NCBI GenBank assembly: GCA_029931535.1
Contig: JAQPZY010001695.1
Location: forward strand, 3,724,501-3,788,500
Length of the DNA: 64,000 nt
Source: Margaritifera margaritifera
Taxonomy: Eukaryota > Mollusca > Bivalvia > Unionida > Margaritiferidae
Reading direction: 5' to 3'
The notes below the pieces were generated by a model. That model ran no database searches and was not told the origin of the DNA. It saw only the letters and a list, made by a program, of their open reading frames with translations. The stretch's first letter is position 1. Each line of letters opens with the position of its first letter. Made by a program: the position numbers and the translations under genes. This document shows positions 9,810 to 20,812 of this stretch, one piece after another.

Positions 9810-10690
9810 CTCCCTATAAAACCCTTCATTATAACACAGTTCCTGTTGTAAGATGGGTATGGTCTTGGATCACATTTTATTATTCAACAGTAGAATTATA
9901 TGTATTATGTACTTCATTATAGGGTGGTCTCACTATAAGGTGGTATACTCCATGGCTGCAGTGGACAGTGTTGTAGAGAGGGAGTACTTATTATGTACTT
10001 CATTAAAAGGTGGTCTCACTATAGGGTGGTATATTCTATGGCCCAAGTGGACAGTGTTATAATGAAGGAGTACTGTATTGTGTACTTAATGATAAGACAG
10101 TCTCACTATAAGGTGTTATATTCTATGGCTCTCACGGACATCATTATAATGAGGGTGTACTGTATCATGTACTTCATTATAAGGCTATTTTACTATAAGG
10201 TGGTATACTCCATGACTCCCATGGACATCATTATAATGAGGGAGTACTGTATTGTGTGCTTCATTATAAGACAGTCTCACTTTAAGGTGGTATACTCCAT
10301 GGCTCCCATGGACATCATTATAATGAGGGAGTACTGTATTGTGTACTTCATTATAAGACAGTCTCACTTTAAGGTGGTATACTCCATGGCTCCCATGGAC
10401 AGCATTATAATGAGGGAGTACTATATCATGTATTCATTATAAGACAGTCTCACTTTAAGGTGGTATACTCCATGGCTCCCATGGACAGCATTATAACGAG
10501 GGAATATTGTATCAAGTACTTCATTTTAAGACAGCTCACTATAAGGAATGGTATATTTTATGTCTCAAGTGGACAGTGTTATAACATATGAATACTGTAT
10601 TATGTACTTCATTATAAGGCAGTCTCACTATAAGGTGGTATAATCCATGGCTTACATGGATATCATTATAATGAGGGAGTACTGTATTTC
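9810..10690 (+). repeat. 86-bp satellite, about 9 copies (forward orientation)
   Basis: The unit contains TACTTCATTATAAG, CAGTCTCACTATAAGGTGG, TATACTCCATGGCTCCCATGG and ACAGCATTATAATGAGGGAG. CCATGGCTCCCATGG is an internal palindrome, and CATTATAATG pairs with the inverted TCATTATAAG. The edge reading CAGTACTCCCTCATTATAATG on the other strand resembles pogo/Tigger-type termini. The same unit occurs reversed at 46.5-49.3 kb. Confidence 0.9.
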
Positions 10691-11583
10691 TCTGCTACTG
10701 TACCAGTTCCTGTCAGTATACTTATCTCATCTGTCTGCCTGTTTGTGATTCAAAAAAGATAACATTTCCATTAATACTATGAAACATTTACTGGTACAGT
10801 TCTTAAAGAATATGTCTTTCCTTGGATAGTTTTAACAATTTACTTTTATAGTAAAATGGCAGTAAAATTTTGGGCTAATTTGTGTGAAAATAGAGTTGCC
10901 TACTGCTTATATTTATTTTCATAGTTTTGATTGCTATAAAACATAAGACTAGAGAAACCCAACACCATCTTATCCAGAGTGATATCCTAAGGATCAAATG
11001 TAAATCTCACTTTCATCTAGCTGAGGGTGGGATGTAGCAGTGGACCTATTGCCATATGTCAGCAAACTGTAATGTGTAAATACTTGGTCTGTTAATAAAA
11101 CTTGGTAAATAGGTTTATATCATCAAGATTTTGAATGAGTTGAATTATCAGCAAGAGACTATGTTATTACAATACTACATAAGCCTGCAAAGAGAAGTGG
11201 TCAGCTATTAAATTATGTAAGCATGTGAGTGATATTAGACCTTGTTTGGCCTCTTGTTTATGAAATTTTCATTACATACTTAAGGCTTTAACTAATTTTT
11301 ATGGAGGTAATTATAAATAAAAAAAACAATTTGATTGTATATAATGTGCTATGGTAGTGTGTAATTGTGGTTATCACTGCTTTGACAGTAGGTGACTCGA
11401 ATAATAAAGACAAGCTTATGGTTCAGATTTGTGCTGCATTATACAGTGCTCTTTTCTGGTACATTGTCAAAGATGTTATAAGCTGTGTTGGCCACAGCAA
11501 CATTACAATTTGCCAAAATCATCAAAGACCATCAAATATTTCAGATGGAAATTTGTTTAAATTAAAAATCCCTGCAGGCTCAG
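10691..11583. other. No recognised feature
   Basis: AT-rich DNA without arrays. A 74-codon frame near 11367 has no recognisable motif and was not accepted. Confidence 0.5.
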
Positions 11584-11833
11584 TGATGTAGAATAGGCCT
11601 AATGCACTCTCCTGAAATGTTGTAAGAGGTGATTAATGGAGGCAGGAAGCATGGTGTCTCAGTGGTTAACATGCCATACTTGGAACTAAAAGGGTGCAGG
11701 TTTGCATCTTACAATCGGATCAGCCTAGTTCTGCTACCATGGTGGGCCTTTGGGCAATGCACTTTGTTCCAATTGTCTCAGTACTAAATAATCTACTTGT
11801 ATTGATATGCCATTAAACACTAAACCAAAACCA
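11584..11833 (+). mobile_element. tRNA-derived SINE, family 2, with leader module
   Basis: The leader (11584-11640: GATGTAGAATAGGCC ... TGTAAGAGGTGATTAATGG) is followed by a tRNA-like head (GTGTCTCAGTGGTTAACATG; B-box-like GTGCAGGTTTGCATC). The body is the same as at 2640 and 59955 (TTGGGCAATGCACTTTGTTCC, AATTGTCTCAGTACTAAATA). Its tail (ACTAAACCAAAACC) runs toward the next minisatellite. Confidence 0.75.
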
Positions 11834-11842
11834 ATTATTTCA

Positions 11843-12257
11843 GTTAAAAACAACATATTTGGTGATTAAAAGGTACAAGGGTGGTTGAAAGGTACAAGGT
11901 TTTAAAACAACATATTTGGTGGTTGAAAAGTACAAGGTTTTAAAACAACATATTTGGTGATTAAAAGGTACAAGGGTGGTTGAAAGGTACAAGGTTTTAA
12001 AACAACATATTTGGTGATTGAAAGTAAAAGGTTTTAAAACAACATATTTGGTGATTGAAAGGTACAAGGTTTTATAGCAACATGTTTGGTGGTTGAAAAG
12101 TACAAGGTTTTAAAACAACATATTTGGTGATTGAAAGGTACAAGGTTTTAAAACATGTTTGGTGGTTGAAAAGTACAAGGTTTTAAAACAACATATTTGG
12201 TGGTTGAAAAGTACAAGGTTTTAAAACAACATATTTGGTGATTGAAAGATACAAGGT
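11843..12257. repeat. 38-bp minisatellite, about 11 copies
   Basis: The unit is AAGGTACAAGGTTTTAAAAC plus AACATATTTGGTGATTGA. GTGATT and GTGGTT variants alternate, and a shortened unit (GTACAAGGGTGGTTGAAAG) occurs twice. Confidence 0.95.
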
Positions 12258-13385
12258 TTGTCATGTTTTCTGTGAAATTACAGTACAGAGTCACTGTTTA
12301 CCAATTGCGTAACATTTTTAAGGCTGAATAAATGAAACTTGGTGACTACTTTGGAAAATTTAGTGCCAGTTTTAACCTAGGTATGAGGCAAATGTCACTT
12401 ACTTGAGAGAATGACTTAAATCCCTTCAGGCAGTAAGAAAAATTGAAACTTGTATCTGATTGCCTATGGTAGACCAACTGAAAAGCATGTCAAAAAGTTA
12501 ACATGCTTTTTCTAAACAGCGGATCAAATTTAAGCTGAAAAATTGATGGTACAATACATTTAGTCCAGAATTTTATGAGAATGTCACACTTTTTCATCTG
12601 GTCGTTACTTTCCATATAATGAAAGTCTTATGTTGCAGAGTACTTATACATTTTTTTTGTTCATTTATGGGCTGATGTGATTGCTTTAAGACTTGCATTA
12701 CAAATCAAATCTTCTTAGGCTGTCAAAACTGTTAAATTTGTTTGGCATTGGATAAGGAAAGCTGCCAAATTTCTTTGACTATAAATTGTGGCAAATCTAA
12801 AACAGAAAGAATTATTTGACTGATATTTTGGGTAATAGCAGGCAAGTAACCGCATAGATATATAAGTCTATCACTCCAGAAAGTCGTTTTCTACTTGATG
12901 CATGGCAAAAACTAAATGTAAATATAAATCTGTTTAAGGTTCTCAGATGGAAATGCAGGCTTTAAATAAACATATTGTTACACTGTCATATGTGAATATA
13001 ATAGGAAGTTAAAAATTGCAGAGATCAAGTCTGCAATGCACAGACCCTGGGTAGCACCTGTGGCCACATGAATAGTATACAATTTTTGTTGTTCATGTTT
13101 TGATGTCAATGTTGATGAATTGTCTATTTGAGGCATATCTTATGTTACCTTAGGACTCTGCCAAAGGGTAATATGACATATGTCAAGAGTGGACAAACAA
13201 TTCATCATTTAACTTCAACACAAGGGCACTACTTGGTTTTCTAATAGAGAAGAAAAGCAACAATACTTGAGTGTAAAAAATAATGTCAGAATCTGAGTCA
13301 TTTATTCTGAGTAGCGAAACACCTTTCTGAACTACTAGTAGGTGTGAACATTCGTAGTGATATGATCATAATGTGAAGATCTAAT
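12258..13385. other. Mostly unique; contains one copy of a dispersed repeat (12460-12830)
   Basis: The part at 12460-12830 aligns by eye with 15350-15690 in the same orientation. Shared blocks are TGCCTATGGTAG, AAAGCATGT, AACATGC, ACAAATCAAATCNT and TTGGCANTGGAT. The rest has no array or recognised gene. Confidence 0.45.
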
Positions 13386-13742
13386 GACATTTGTTGTGGA
13401 CAATCGAGGGTAATATGATGTTTGTCATGGACATGGACATGTGAAGGTAATATGACATTTGTCATGGACATGTGAGGGTAATATGATGTTTGTCATGTAC
13501 ATGTGAGGGTAATATGTTTGTCATTGACATGTGAAGGTAATATGACGTTTGTCATGGACATGTGAGGGTAATATGATGTTTGTCATTGACATGTGAGGGT
13601 AATATGACATTTGTTATGGACATGTGAGGATAATACGATGTTTGTCATGGACATGTGAGGACAATATGATGTTTGTCATAGACATGTGAGGATTATATGA
13701 TGTTTGTCATAGACATGTGAGGGTAATATGATGTTGCATTGA
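13386..13742. repeat. 31-bp minisatellite, about 11-12 copies
   Basis: The unit is CATGGACATGTGAGGGTAAT plus ATGATGTTTGT. One unit has an extra CATGGA and some are shortened. A lone relative lies at 13165-13195. Confidence 0.95.
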
Positions 13743-13814
13743 GGGTAATATAAGGACATCTGAGGAAATGGACATTTTTCAGTGAGTACAACATAATGTT
13801 AAATGTCTTTTATT

Positions 13815-14015
13815 TGAATTTCAACCATTGCAGTGATCTCCCCAGAACTTGTTCTTAACAGGCGGGCGATACAGGCGACCACCCAGAGCACCAAAACTCG
13901 TGGGGTGCCATTTCGCAGAGTTTGCTGTATTTTTTTCAAGGGGGGTGCGCCAAAGGTAACTCTCCCCGGGGTGCCGTTTCGTCCAGCATGAACTTGCGAT
14001 GGCCCTGACTCTTAG
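13815..14015. repeat. GC-rich island, probably a dispersed repeat fragment
   Basis: The composition is clearly richer in G and C than the neighbours, with GATCTCCCCAGAACTTGTTC, GGTGCCATTTCGCAGAG and a second GGTGCCGTTTCGTCCAGC. The two GGTGCC(A/G)TTTCG motifs suggest an internal duplication. The 69-codon minus frame through it is not a recognised protein. Confidence 0.4.
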
Positions 14016-14899
14016 CATGAGGGTAAACACATGGTAGCATCATAAAATGTTTTTAAACACTCATGTTCTCATCATAAAAGTGAAAAATGTTATTGGGAAA
14101 TATTAAAGCTTATTGGCACTAGCACATTGTGTATCGTCAGGCTCTAAAGCATCAAGGGCTGAAATGATAGCATATATCGGGACCGCTACAGTAAAAGGCC
14201 TTGGGAAGAACACAGCATGGCCCAATGGTATTCTAAAACAAAGGTATAATGATACATAATTTTTGCCCATTGATATGTGAATGCTGCTGGCCAAAATGGT
14301 TTAAGAATTGGTCTTAGCTTAGTACAAGAAATATTTCTGAACCTGGCAGAAATATGGGTTTGTATCCATACATCTGTGATGTGCTTTTTTCCTGAGCCAT
14401 CTAGAAAAATTTAGTTCCATGAGACCCAAATGGAGAAAAAGAACAACCCTTTGGGTCATCGATCCACTTTGTGCCACATCGACCCTCAGCATATATAACT
14501 AGACAAAACAGTGTCTGCCACTTCACTGTCTAATTGGAATCAGCTGTTTTGGATAATTGGAGCAGGGTTTGTAGATAATATATGTTGCAGGTACATTTCA
14601 TTTTCCCGAATTTAAACCTTTCATACAGAAGTTTTTCTTTCAAGTCAAAGCATGTGAAGTGAAGTTGCCATTTGAATACATAACAGGTCATGTAACAAGT
14701 TGATTGATCAATTGATTTTGCTTGCTATGGGCAGTAACTCATTCATCTGCAAGAGGGCATTTGTTCAAAACACTGTTTCGGCTAGCTACATATAACAAGG
14801 GTTTGATGTGGAACAAAGTGTATCAACGACCATTGGCTAGGATAAATGGGCCATCGGAACAAAAGTAGATTCATGGTGTTAAGGATGAATGGTCAGTTG
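14016..14899. other. No recognised feature
   Basis: Unique-looking sequence with no array and no credible frame. Confidence 0.5.
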
Positions 14900-15075
14900 G
14901 TTGCTTTTTAACAGCACTTTCAATGCATTATTGGCTATATCATGCACAGGAAATGGAAGCCAGGTGTCTTTCCCGAGAACTCACCTATGCAGCCAACCTA
15001 GGCTGGCTTTGGTGGGTATTGAATCCGCAACCCATGGATTATGAATCCAATGCTCCACTAACTGAGCTACTGCAA
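14900..15075 (-). mobile_element. tRNA-Met-like SINE, family 3 (reversed)
   Basis: On the minus strand: A box (GTAGCTCAGTTAGTGGAGC), a loop TTCATAA and B-box-like GGATTCAATACC. The body and end match the 7596 copy (TGGCTATAT, then ATGCATTGAAAGTGCTGTT, reading minus). Confidence 0.75.
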
Positions 15076-15349
15076 ATCCCATCTTTAGAATGAGACATTC
15101 TTTTTACGATTTCAGCAGTTATTTTCTCATTCAAAGACGGAAGAGATGATTGGAATATAATAACTTGGTGTGTGTGGGGTGGCGTGCCTGCAGTAACTTC
15201 AAGGATGGGGAAAAAAGTTTGGATGTATGTTAATTTTAAAATACATTTCTCAGATTTGTTTTACTTTAGTGATTGTATGACTAGCAAAATGCCAATTCTT
15301 GATGGGCAAAGACCAATGCAGCGGAGGCCTGGTTAAAAAAAAAACTCTG

Positions 15350-15690
15350 GTGTCCCAAATGCCTATGGTAGGCAAAGCATGTAAAAGAAGTCAACATGCC
15401 TCACATGCATTTCCATCAAAGCTGAACATTTAGAAAGCTTTACCAGATATTCGTGGATCATGTTCATTTCCTACAGACTACTGATTTTCATTTGCAGTGG
15501 GTCTTCCATGGTAGCATGCTCAGTATTCTTTGACATTTTATAGCTAAGATAAAATGTTGATTACTTAAACAAACTCTTCTAACAAATCAAATCCTGCAAG
15601 GCTATGAAATTGACTGTCAAAATTGCTTGGCACTGGATTTGAGAAAACTGTATTTTTTCTTTCTTTTTACTAGATAAGGGAAAACCTAAA
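15350..15690. repeat. Dispersed repeat, diverged partner of 12460-12830
   Basis: See the matching blocks given for 12460-12830. Same orientation, with many substitutions and indels. It could be two old transposon copies or a local duplication. Confidence 0.45.
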
Positions 15691-15913
15691 TAAGAAAACT
15701 TGTTTTAAGTTATGAAAACAGATAATTTTGAAAGGCGCTGGTTTTTATTTGGCAGGCGTCTGTGAAATATTTAACCCACAGGGTTTATGACTCCTAAAGT
15801 ATGACAATAACTTTACTATACAGAGGAACACCTTATCATACAGAATACCTTATTTTACAAGGGAAACCCAATATAACACGTTTCATTATAACATGCATTT
15901 GTCAAATTGTAAC

Positions 15914-16126
15914 TACCATCTGTACTCGCTTATAAGCCAAGTCCAACTGCACAGACCAAAATCTGATGTTGCATAATGTGCCGGCAGATCTGGGTCTATG
16001 CAGTTTGTAATTAGTAATCAGTAGAACAAGCAGCATAGACCCTGATCTGCTGGCATATTATGTGAAGGCAGATCAGGGTCTATTTTGTTTGCAGTTGGAC
16101 TCGACTTATAAGCAAGTAAGGATGGT
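15914..16126. mobile_element. Dual-hairpin MITE, copy 1
   Basis: The terminal inverted repeats are TACCATCTGTACTCGCTTATAAG at the left and its imperfect complement (GACTTATAAGCAAGTA...) at the right. The internal order is the CAGATC hairpin first (its left arm eroded) and then the CTGATC hairpin (CATAGACCCTGATCTGC with GGCAGATCAGGGTCTA). It is the reverse orientation of copies 2-6. Confidence 0.9.
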
Positions 16127-16705
16127 TCTTCATTTGGTTCCCCTGAGTATCTTTCTGCTTTTATTTGATTAATACTGCAGGGAACAATCTGTACAAACAG
16201 TGACACATTGTTTGTAATTTTTCATACATTTTGTATTAATTATAATTATTGATGAATATTATTATAGCTACAAATAATTAGAGGAAAATAATATTAAACA
16301 TAATTTTCTGCTGATTCCTCAGTATGTGTATATACCTGGATAATGTTAAAAAGAATACAGAGTTCTCTGTATGAAAATTAGAGGAAGGACAATAATAGAC
16401 CCATTCTCTTTGTGGATTCCCAAGGTCCTTAAAGTGATGATAAATTCCATGTGAACTTGCAAGGTTTTGCCTAAAGGGCAAAACCTATCAAACTTATTAA
16501 AGGCCATTGAGAAATTATTATTAATAACAACCTGTCACACTCAGTAATGTCTTCAACTTTTATTGTATACATTAATATTTATATTTTCTGAAAGAAAAAA
16601 TAACAGAAGATCGGAATCCACAATATAACATAAAGAGCAAGTTTGTATTTTACCGATCGGATCTGTAAGCAAGGCAGTTTTTTAGTATGTCACTCGAGGG
16701 CTCTT
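16127..16705. other. No recognised feature
   Basis: AT-rich, no array or credible frame. Confidence 0.5.
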
Positions 16706-16893
16706 AAAGGTCAAATTAACCATTTGTTGAAGGTCAAATTAACCATTTGTTGAAGGTCAAATTAACCATTTGTTGAAGGTCAGATTAACCATTTGTTGAA
16801 GGTCAGATTAACCATTTGTTGAAGGTCAAATTAACCATTTGTTGAAGGTCAGATTAACCATTTATGTTGAATGTCAAGTTAACCATTTATGTT
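16706..16893. repeat. 23-bp minisatellite, 8 copies
   Basis: The unit is AAGGTCAAATTAACCATTTG plus TTG, with an A/G variation (GGTCAAATT or GGTCAGATT). Each unit carries AGGTCA, a nuclear-receptor half-site sequence, which may be chance. Confidence 0.95.
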
Positions 16894-16911
16894 GCTATGC
16901 TTAGATTAAGG

Positions 16912-17033
16912 CAGGCATGTCCAACTTTCTCCAGGGCGCTGGGCGGATAGTGATTTTTAAATGTACATCTACATGTATGATGTAAATGTAACCGGATAAA
17001 ACCATGTTGTGGGCCGTAGGTTGCACATGCCTG
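16912..17033. mobile_element. hAT-type MITE, 122 bp, with perfect 8-bp target duplication
   Basis: The left end is CAGGCATGTCCAAC; the right end is the complement of CAGGCATGTGCAAC (one mismatch in 14). GATTAAGG flanks both sides exactly (16904-16911 and 17034-17041). An 8-bp duplication, CAGG-type ends and an internal GGGCCG near the right end are hallmarks of non-autonomous hAT elements. Confidence 0.88.
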
Positions 17034-17227
17034 GATTAAGGCATATAAAGTGTACACAGTCATAAAATACCAGATATTACAAATAATAAAATGAAGGGCT
17101 TTTTTTATTGTTTGAGTCTTCTTAATCTAAAATTTGGGGAGATTTGTGGCTTATCTGCAATTTTGAAATCTTATTTTGTGCATCTGAGAGCGACTGGCTA
17201 AGAAGACAATCTTTTTATTGATTGTTT

Positions 17228-17341
17228 AAAATAAAATCACTAGAACTCCTATTGAAAATAAAATCACTAGAACTCCTATTGAAAATAAAATCACTAGAAC
17301 TCCTATTGAAAATAAAAAACACTAGAACTCCTATTGAAAAT
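17228..17341. repeat. 27-bp minisatellite, 4 copies
   Basis: The unit is AAAATAAAATCACTAGAACT plus CCTATTG. Copies are nearly identical. Confidence 0.95.
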
Positions 17342-17868
17342 AACATGTTAATATTTTATTTTACTCCCAATAAAAGTAAAATGTCTGAATGTTATACTTA
17401 GTGAATAAATCTTTCTATTTGATCTTTTTGTTTCATAAATACACTTTTTGTTTCTTTTCCTTCTTTTGTGCATTCATATATTTAGTCATTCTTCAATTTG
17501 TCTCTTTTTTTGTACATTTTGTTCATTTATTCATTCATTCATTCATTTACCCCAAACCTTTTCCTCGGTGAGTTTATTTCTTCATTCAGTGATGTATTCA
17601 TAGCTAGTTTGTACATTCATTGAAACTAAAAGGCTGAATGGTGAAATCACCAGTTACAATTTTTATCATTAGCAAAGGCAGTCAAAATTAAAAGTTACTT
17701 TAATAAACTGGAGAAAAAAAATTTCCTAAAATTCTAAAAGTGAAGAGTAATGAAAATGATACTTAAATAGTAGAAAGAAAAAAACAGCTAAATTTTTTTT
17801 CTCTGATTTATTTTAAAATAAGCACAAGGAATGGGAAGATCACAGACTGTTTTTCTTTTTGCTCCAAG
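17342..17868. other. AT-rich stretch with short ATTC runs
   Basis: A short (TTCA)n run lies near 17525-17550. Nothing else was recognised. Confidence 0.5.
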
Positions 17869-18088
17869 TACCATCTTTACTCGCATATAAGCAAGTCCAA
17901 ATGCAAACAACATAGACCCTGATCTGCCATCACATAATGCACCAGTAGATCAGGGTCTATGTTGTTTGTTCTACTGATTAGTCCTTACAAACTGCATAGA
18001 CCCAGATCTGCTGGCACATTATGCAATGGCAGATCTGGGTCTGTGCAGTTTGCAGTTGGACTCGACATATAAGCGAGTACATATGGTA
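17869..18088. mobile_element. Dual-hairpin MITE, copy 2
   Basis: TACCATCTTTACTCGCATATAAG opens it, and TATAAGCGAGTACATATGGTA closes it. The internal order is the CTGATC hairpin (CATAGACCCTGATCTGCC / TAGATCAGGGTCTATG) and then the CAGATC hairpin (GCATAGACCCAGATCTGC / GCAGATCTGGGTCTGTGC). It is one of the best-preserved copies. Confidence 0.93.
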
Positions 18089-18487
18089 CTTTATGTTTAA
18101 AATAGTAATCTTAAATTTTTTTAAAAATCACGGTCAACTATGTGTAAAATATATTGTAAAGGAATAAATAATGTAGGCATTTGTCACAAAATTTGTCATT
18201 TTCTTGATCCCATAAAGAATTTTTGTGAAAACACTTAATAGCAATAAATTCTTGTGAAAAATCCAAGAATTTTTTTAGCAAACATGTGATCATGTAGGTT
18301 AGGAAATTACTAAACAAATTCATTTAATTTTTATCTTTTTTTATTTTAATTTCATTTATTTATTTATTTTTTGAAAGAAAAAACATAACCTTAATTTTCG
18401 TCATGAAGAATAATGCATATTAAAATATATGGCTGGTGTACTAGTCGAGTGATTCTTAAGTATGTGTAACAATAAACATTGTACTAT
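18089..18487. other. AT-rich, no recognised feature
   Basis: On the minus strand this would be the 3' side of the broken coding sequence at 18488-19620. A run of minus-strand AATAAA repeats lies near 18350-18370. Confidence 0.4.
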
Positions 18488-18825
18488 TTATCGAGCAGTC
18501 ATAATCTCAGTGTTTATTCCCGTGATGCATGCTACACCGCTAACTGTTTCCATTAGGTCTTCATCCTCAGCTTCTGAAACGTTTGTGATACAGTGATTCT
18601 CTTTTCTAGTGTGTTGATTTAGGGCATAATTTCTGTACTCGGCCATTCTCACTCTAGCCTTAAGTTGCTTGATCATGGTCTCATGGGTTTTGAATTTCTG
18701 GTCAGTGCAAGACAAAGTTGCCACATCTATGATAGGTAACATAAATGCACCACAATGAAGTCAGCATCTATCATATCATGGTTGTTGACCTTCAAGTATT
18801 TCTTAAAGGTATCAATGATGTCAGA

Positions 18826-19069
18826 AGGTTGTACATGGGAATCTTTTAAGGGAGAAACATGTCATGTAGAGAAGCGGTTGTACATGGGAATCTTTTAAGG
18901 GAGACACATGTCATGTAGAGAAGCGGTTGTTCATGGGAATCTTTTAAGGGAGAAACATGTGATGTAAAGAAGCGGTTGTACATGGGAATCTTTCAGGGAG
19001 AAACATGTCATGTAAAGAAGCGGTTGTACATGGGAATCTTTTAGGGAGAAACACATGTAATGTAGGGAA
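18826..19069. repeat. 49-bp minisatellite, 5 copies, grown from coding sequence
   Basis: The unit is GGTTGTACATGGGAATCTTT, TAAGGGAGAAACATGTCATG and TAGAGAAGC. On the minus strand it encodes TCFSLKDSHVQP-like peptides that join the two flanking blocks of the broken coding sequence. Being 49 bp, each extra copy shifts the frame. Confidence 0.9.
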
Positions 19070-19201
19070 GTAAATAGTTCGTTATATGAGCTTGAGTCCT
19101 GTTTATTTTTATCCTTTGTTGCAAAGGATGCATTTGGATTGCCACTTCTACTACATTGTAAATGAAGGGGCAGTTTTGTTAGCTTCTTCATCTGGTTTCT
19201 G

Positions 19202-19446
19202 GGAGCTCTGGGTGGTCGAATGGTCCTAGGTGCTTGCCTTTACAGATCACTCACATCTCACCTCTGTCCACGTGGGTTCATGTCTCGGCTCAGCCAATGT
19301 GGGCATGTGAGAAAGCTTGACAGTAGCATTCCGTGGTTTGGTGGTTCTTCCCAGGATTTTTCTGGGTTCTTCCTCCACCAAATTTACTGGTCGCCATGTA
19401 TAGCCTATCATGTGCTGAAAAATGGTGTTAAACCCACAAAACACAC
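19202..19446 (+). mobile_element. Leu/Ser-tRNA-like SINE, family 1, with 14-bp target duplication
   Basis: TCATCTGGTTTCTG flanks it at 19188-19201 and 19447-19460. The head has an A box (GGTGGTCGAATGGTCCTAGG) and B-box-like GTGGGTTCATGTCTCGG. The body is shared with four other copies in the window (AAGCTTG.CAGTAGC, CTTCCTCCACCAAAT, then GTGCTGAAAAATGGTGTTAA). It splits the minus-strand coding remnant. Confidence 0.92.
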
Positions 19447-19620
19447 TCATCTGGTTTCTGAGCACAGGAATATTGTAATTTAAAAAGTAGCACTTCTGGC
19501 AATATATAAACTGATATTTCTGATTTGTGTCGATTCTTGTCGAATCACCATGTGTCACACTGCACAAGCAGTCATATTAGTCTTGTCCCCTCGCTGTGAA
19601 ACCATGCGTTATCTCCTGAG

Positions 19621-20812
19621 AAGTGGAGAGTAGCAGCAAATGGAGGTAATGTGAAAAAGGGTCTATTATATGAATTGATAGTATTAAAAAAAACATCAGG
19701 CTAGACAAAATTGCAGACAATATCATAGATATTTAGCTTTGAATGGCTGTTTGTTTTCCTGCAGGATTTGTCAATCTTCTTTCAGGATCATATTCCTGGT
19801 AAATTTATGATAGCCTGTTTATACTGTTTGTCAGTTACATAATGGTTAATTTGTTTTATCTCTTTCATAGCCTATCATAATTCTGTCAATGTTTTATACA
19901 AAAGTCAATAGTAATACTCACATATATACTTTAATATTTCCATTTATGATCATTATTGGACAATAAATAAAGAATGGAAACATTGGAGAGTTATATCTGT
20001 ATAAAGCTTTCTCTGGATCTGGTCAAGATTATGGATAACAAGTTGCAATATTTTATAAGAGAGACCAGATAAGGGCTAAGATGGGTAACAATTACAGACA
20101 ATAAGGGAGTAAATTGTTCCTCTATTTATCAAAAGAAGAACCAATTTTTCTCTTTTTTTTCTGAAGAGTGATCAATTCTTCTCTCATTTATTGGATACTT
20201 AATGATCCTATATATCATATATAACCAGAATAGGCACTGTAACCAGACAACAGCACTTGTATTTGCTCAGGCATTCAGAGAAAATGTTATGTTTTCACTT
20301 GGAGTAATAAAAGTGGGTCACAGTGACTCACTTTTTTGATGATCCAGTCAAGTTTTTTGGATGCCTGGTTTCATGGGTAATAGCTACAAGAGAAAAAAAA
20401 TTACACAAAGTAAAAGTGTTTTTTATACAAAATATGTATTTTGTACTATAGAGGAAGCATCATTGATCAAGGAATGTAGGTCACATTGACCTACTTGTGA
20501 GATGTCTGTATAGCTTAGGATATAAACAATACTTTTATATATTTTGTGTCATAACTTGTTAAGCAGCAACAGCTAAGGATGAATAATGAACCATAACCTG
20601 ATATGTTTACATTTAGTAGACACTTTTCAATAATAGTGGTAAAAATGGTGCTGACAGGAACTAATAGCTTCAGGTAGAAACAACTATGCTCTTATTGTTA
20701 CTGCACTTGAAATAATCAAGTAGCTTTTGTTTACTTCATGGAAACTCATTCTCGCACCATATCCAGTCTTATGCAAGATCACAATGGCTAAATGTTATGT
20801 GTATCCAGTGAT
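19621..20812. other. No recognised feature
   Basis: Unique-looking AT-rich DNA; no arrays, credible frames or clear element ends. Confidence 0.5.

Larger units (their letters stand above)
18488..19620 (-). pseudogene. Unrecognised protein-coding remnant, broken by a SINE, a minisatellite and frameshifts
   Basis: Four minus-strand blocks read as one former protein. Block 1 (19567 down to 19447) contains YQFIYCQKCYFLNYN and ends RNQM at the SINE target site. Block 2 (19201-19070) begins MKKLTKLPLHLQ and contains CSRSGNPNASFATKDKNKQD. After the 49-bp array, block 3 (18840-18745) reads SDIIDTFKKYLKVNNHDMID. A one-base loss near 18740 leads to block 4 (to the stop at 18488), with KQLKARVRMAEYRNYALNQH and an acidic SEAEDEDLMETV. 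The frame is open across the empty SINE site, so the sequence was coding-like before insertion. A further frame with HFSGDNAWFHSEGTRL lies just upstream (about 19575-19630). I do not recognise the family. It could be a retrocopy, an old exon or part of a transposon gene. Confidence 0.55.

Noticed and set aside
9993..10442. 149-aa plus frame
   Set aside because: It is made of 86-bp satellite units and has an overlapping frame on the other strand.
13821..14030. 69-aa minus-strand protein in the GC-rich island
   Set aside because: There is no recognised motif, and the frame is explained by low stop-codon frequency in GC-rich DNA.
16706..16893. CRISPR-like array
   Set aside because: Units follow each other with no unique spacers, the setting is eukaryotic and no cas genes are present. 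The same applies to the other short-unit arrays.
19220..19483. 87-aa plus-strand protein
   Set aside because: It lies within the SINE at 19202-19446; similar frames occur in the SINE copies at 32.2 and 51.8 kb.
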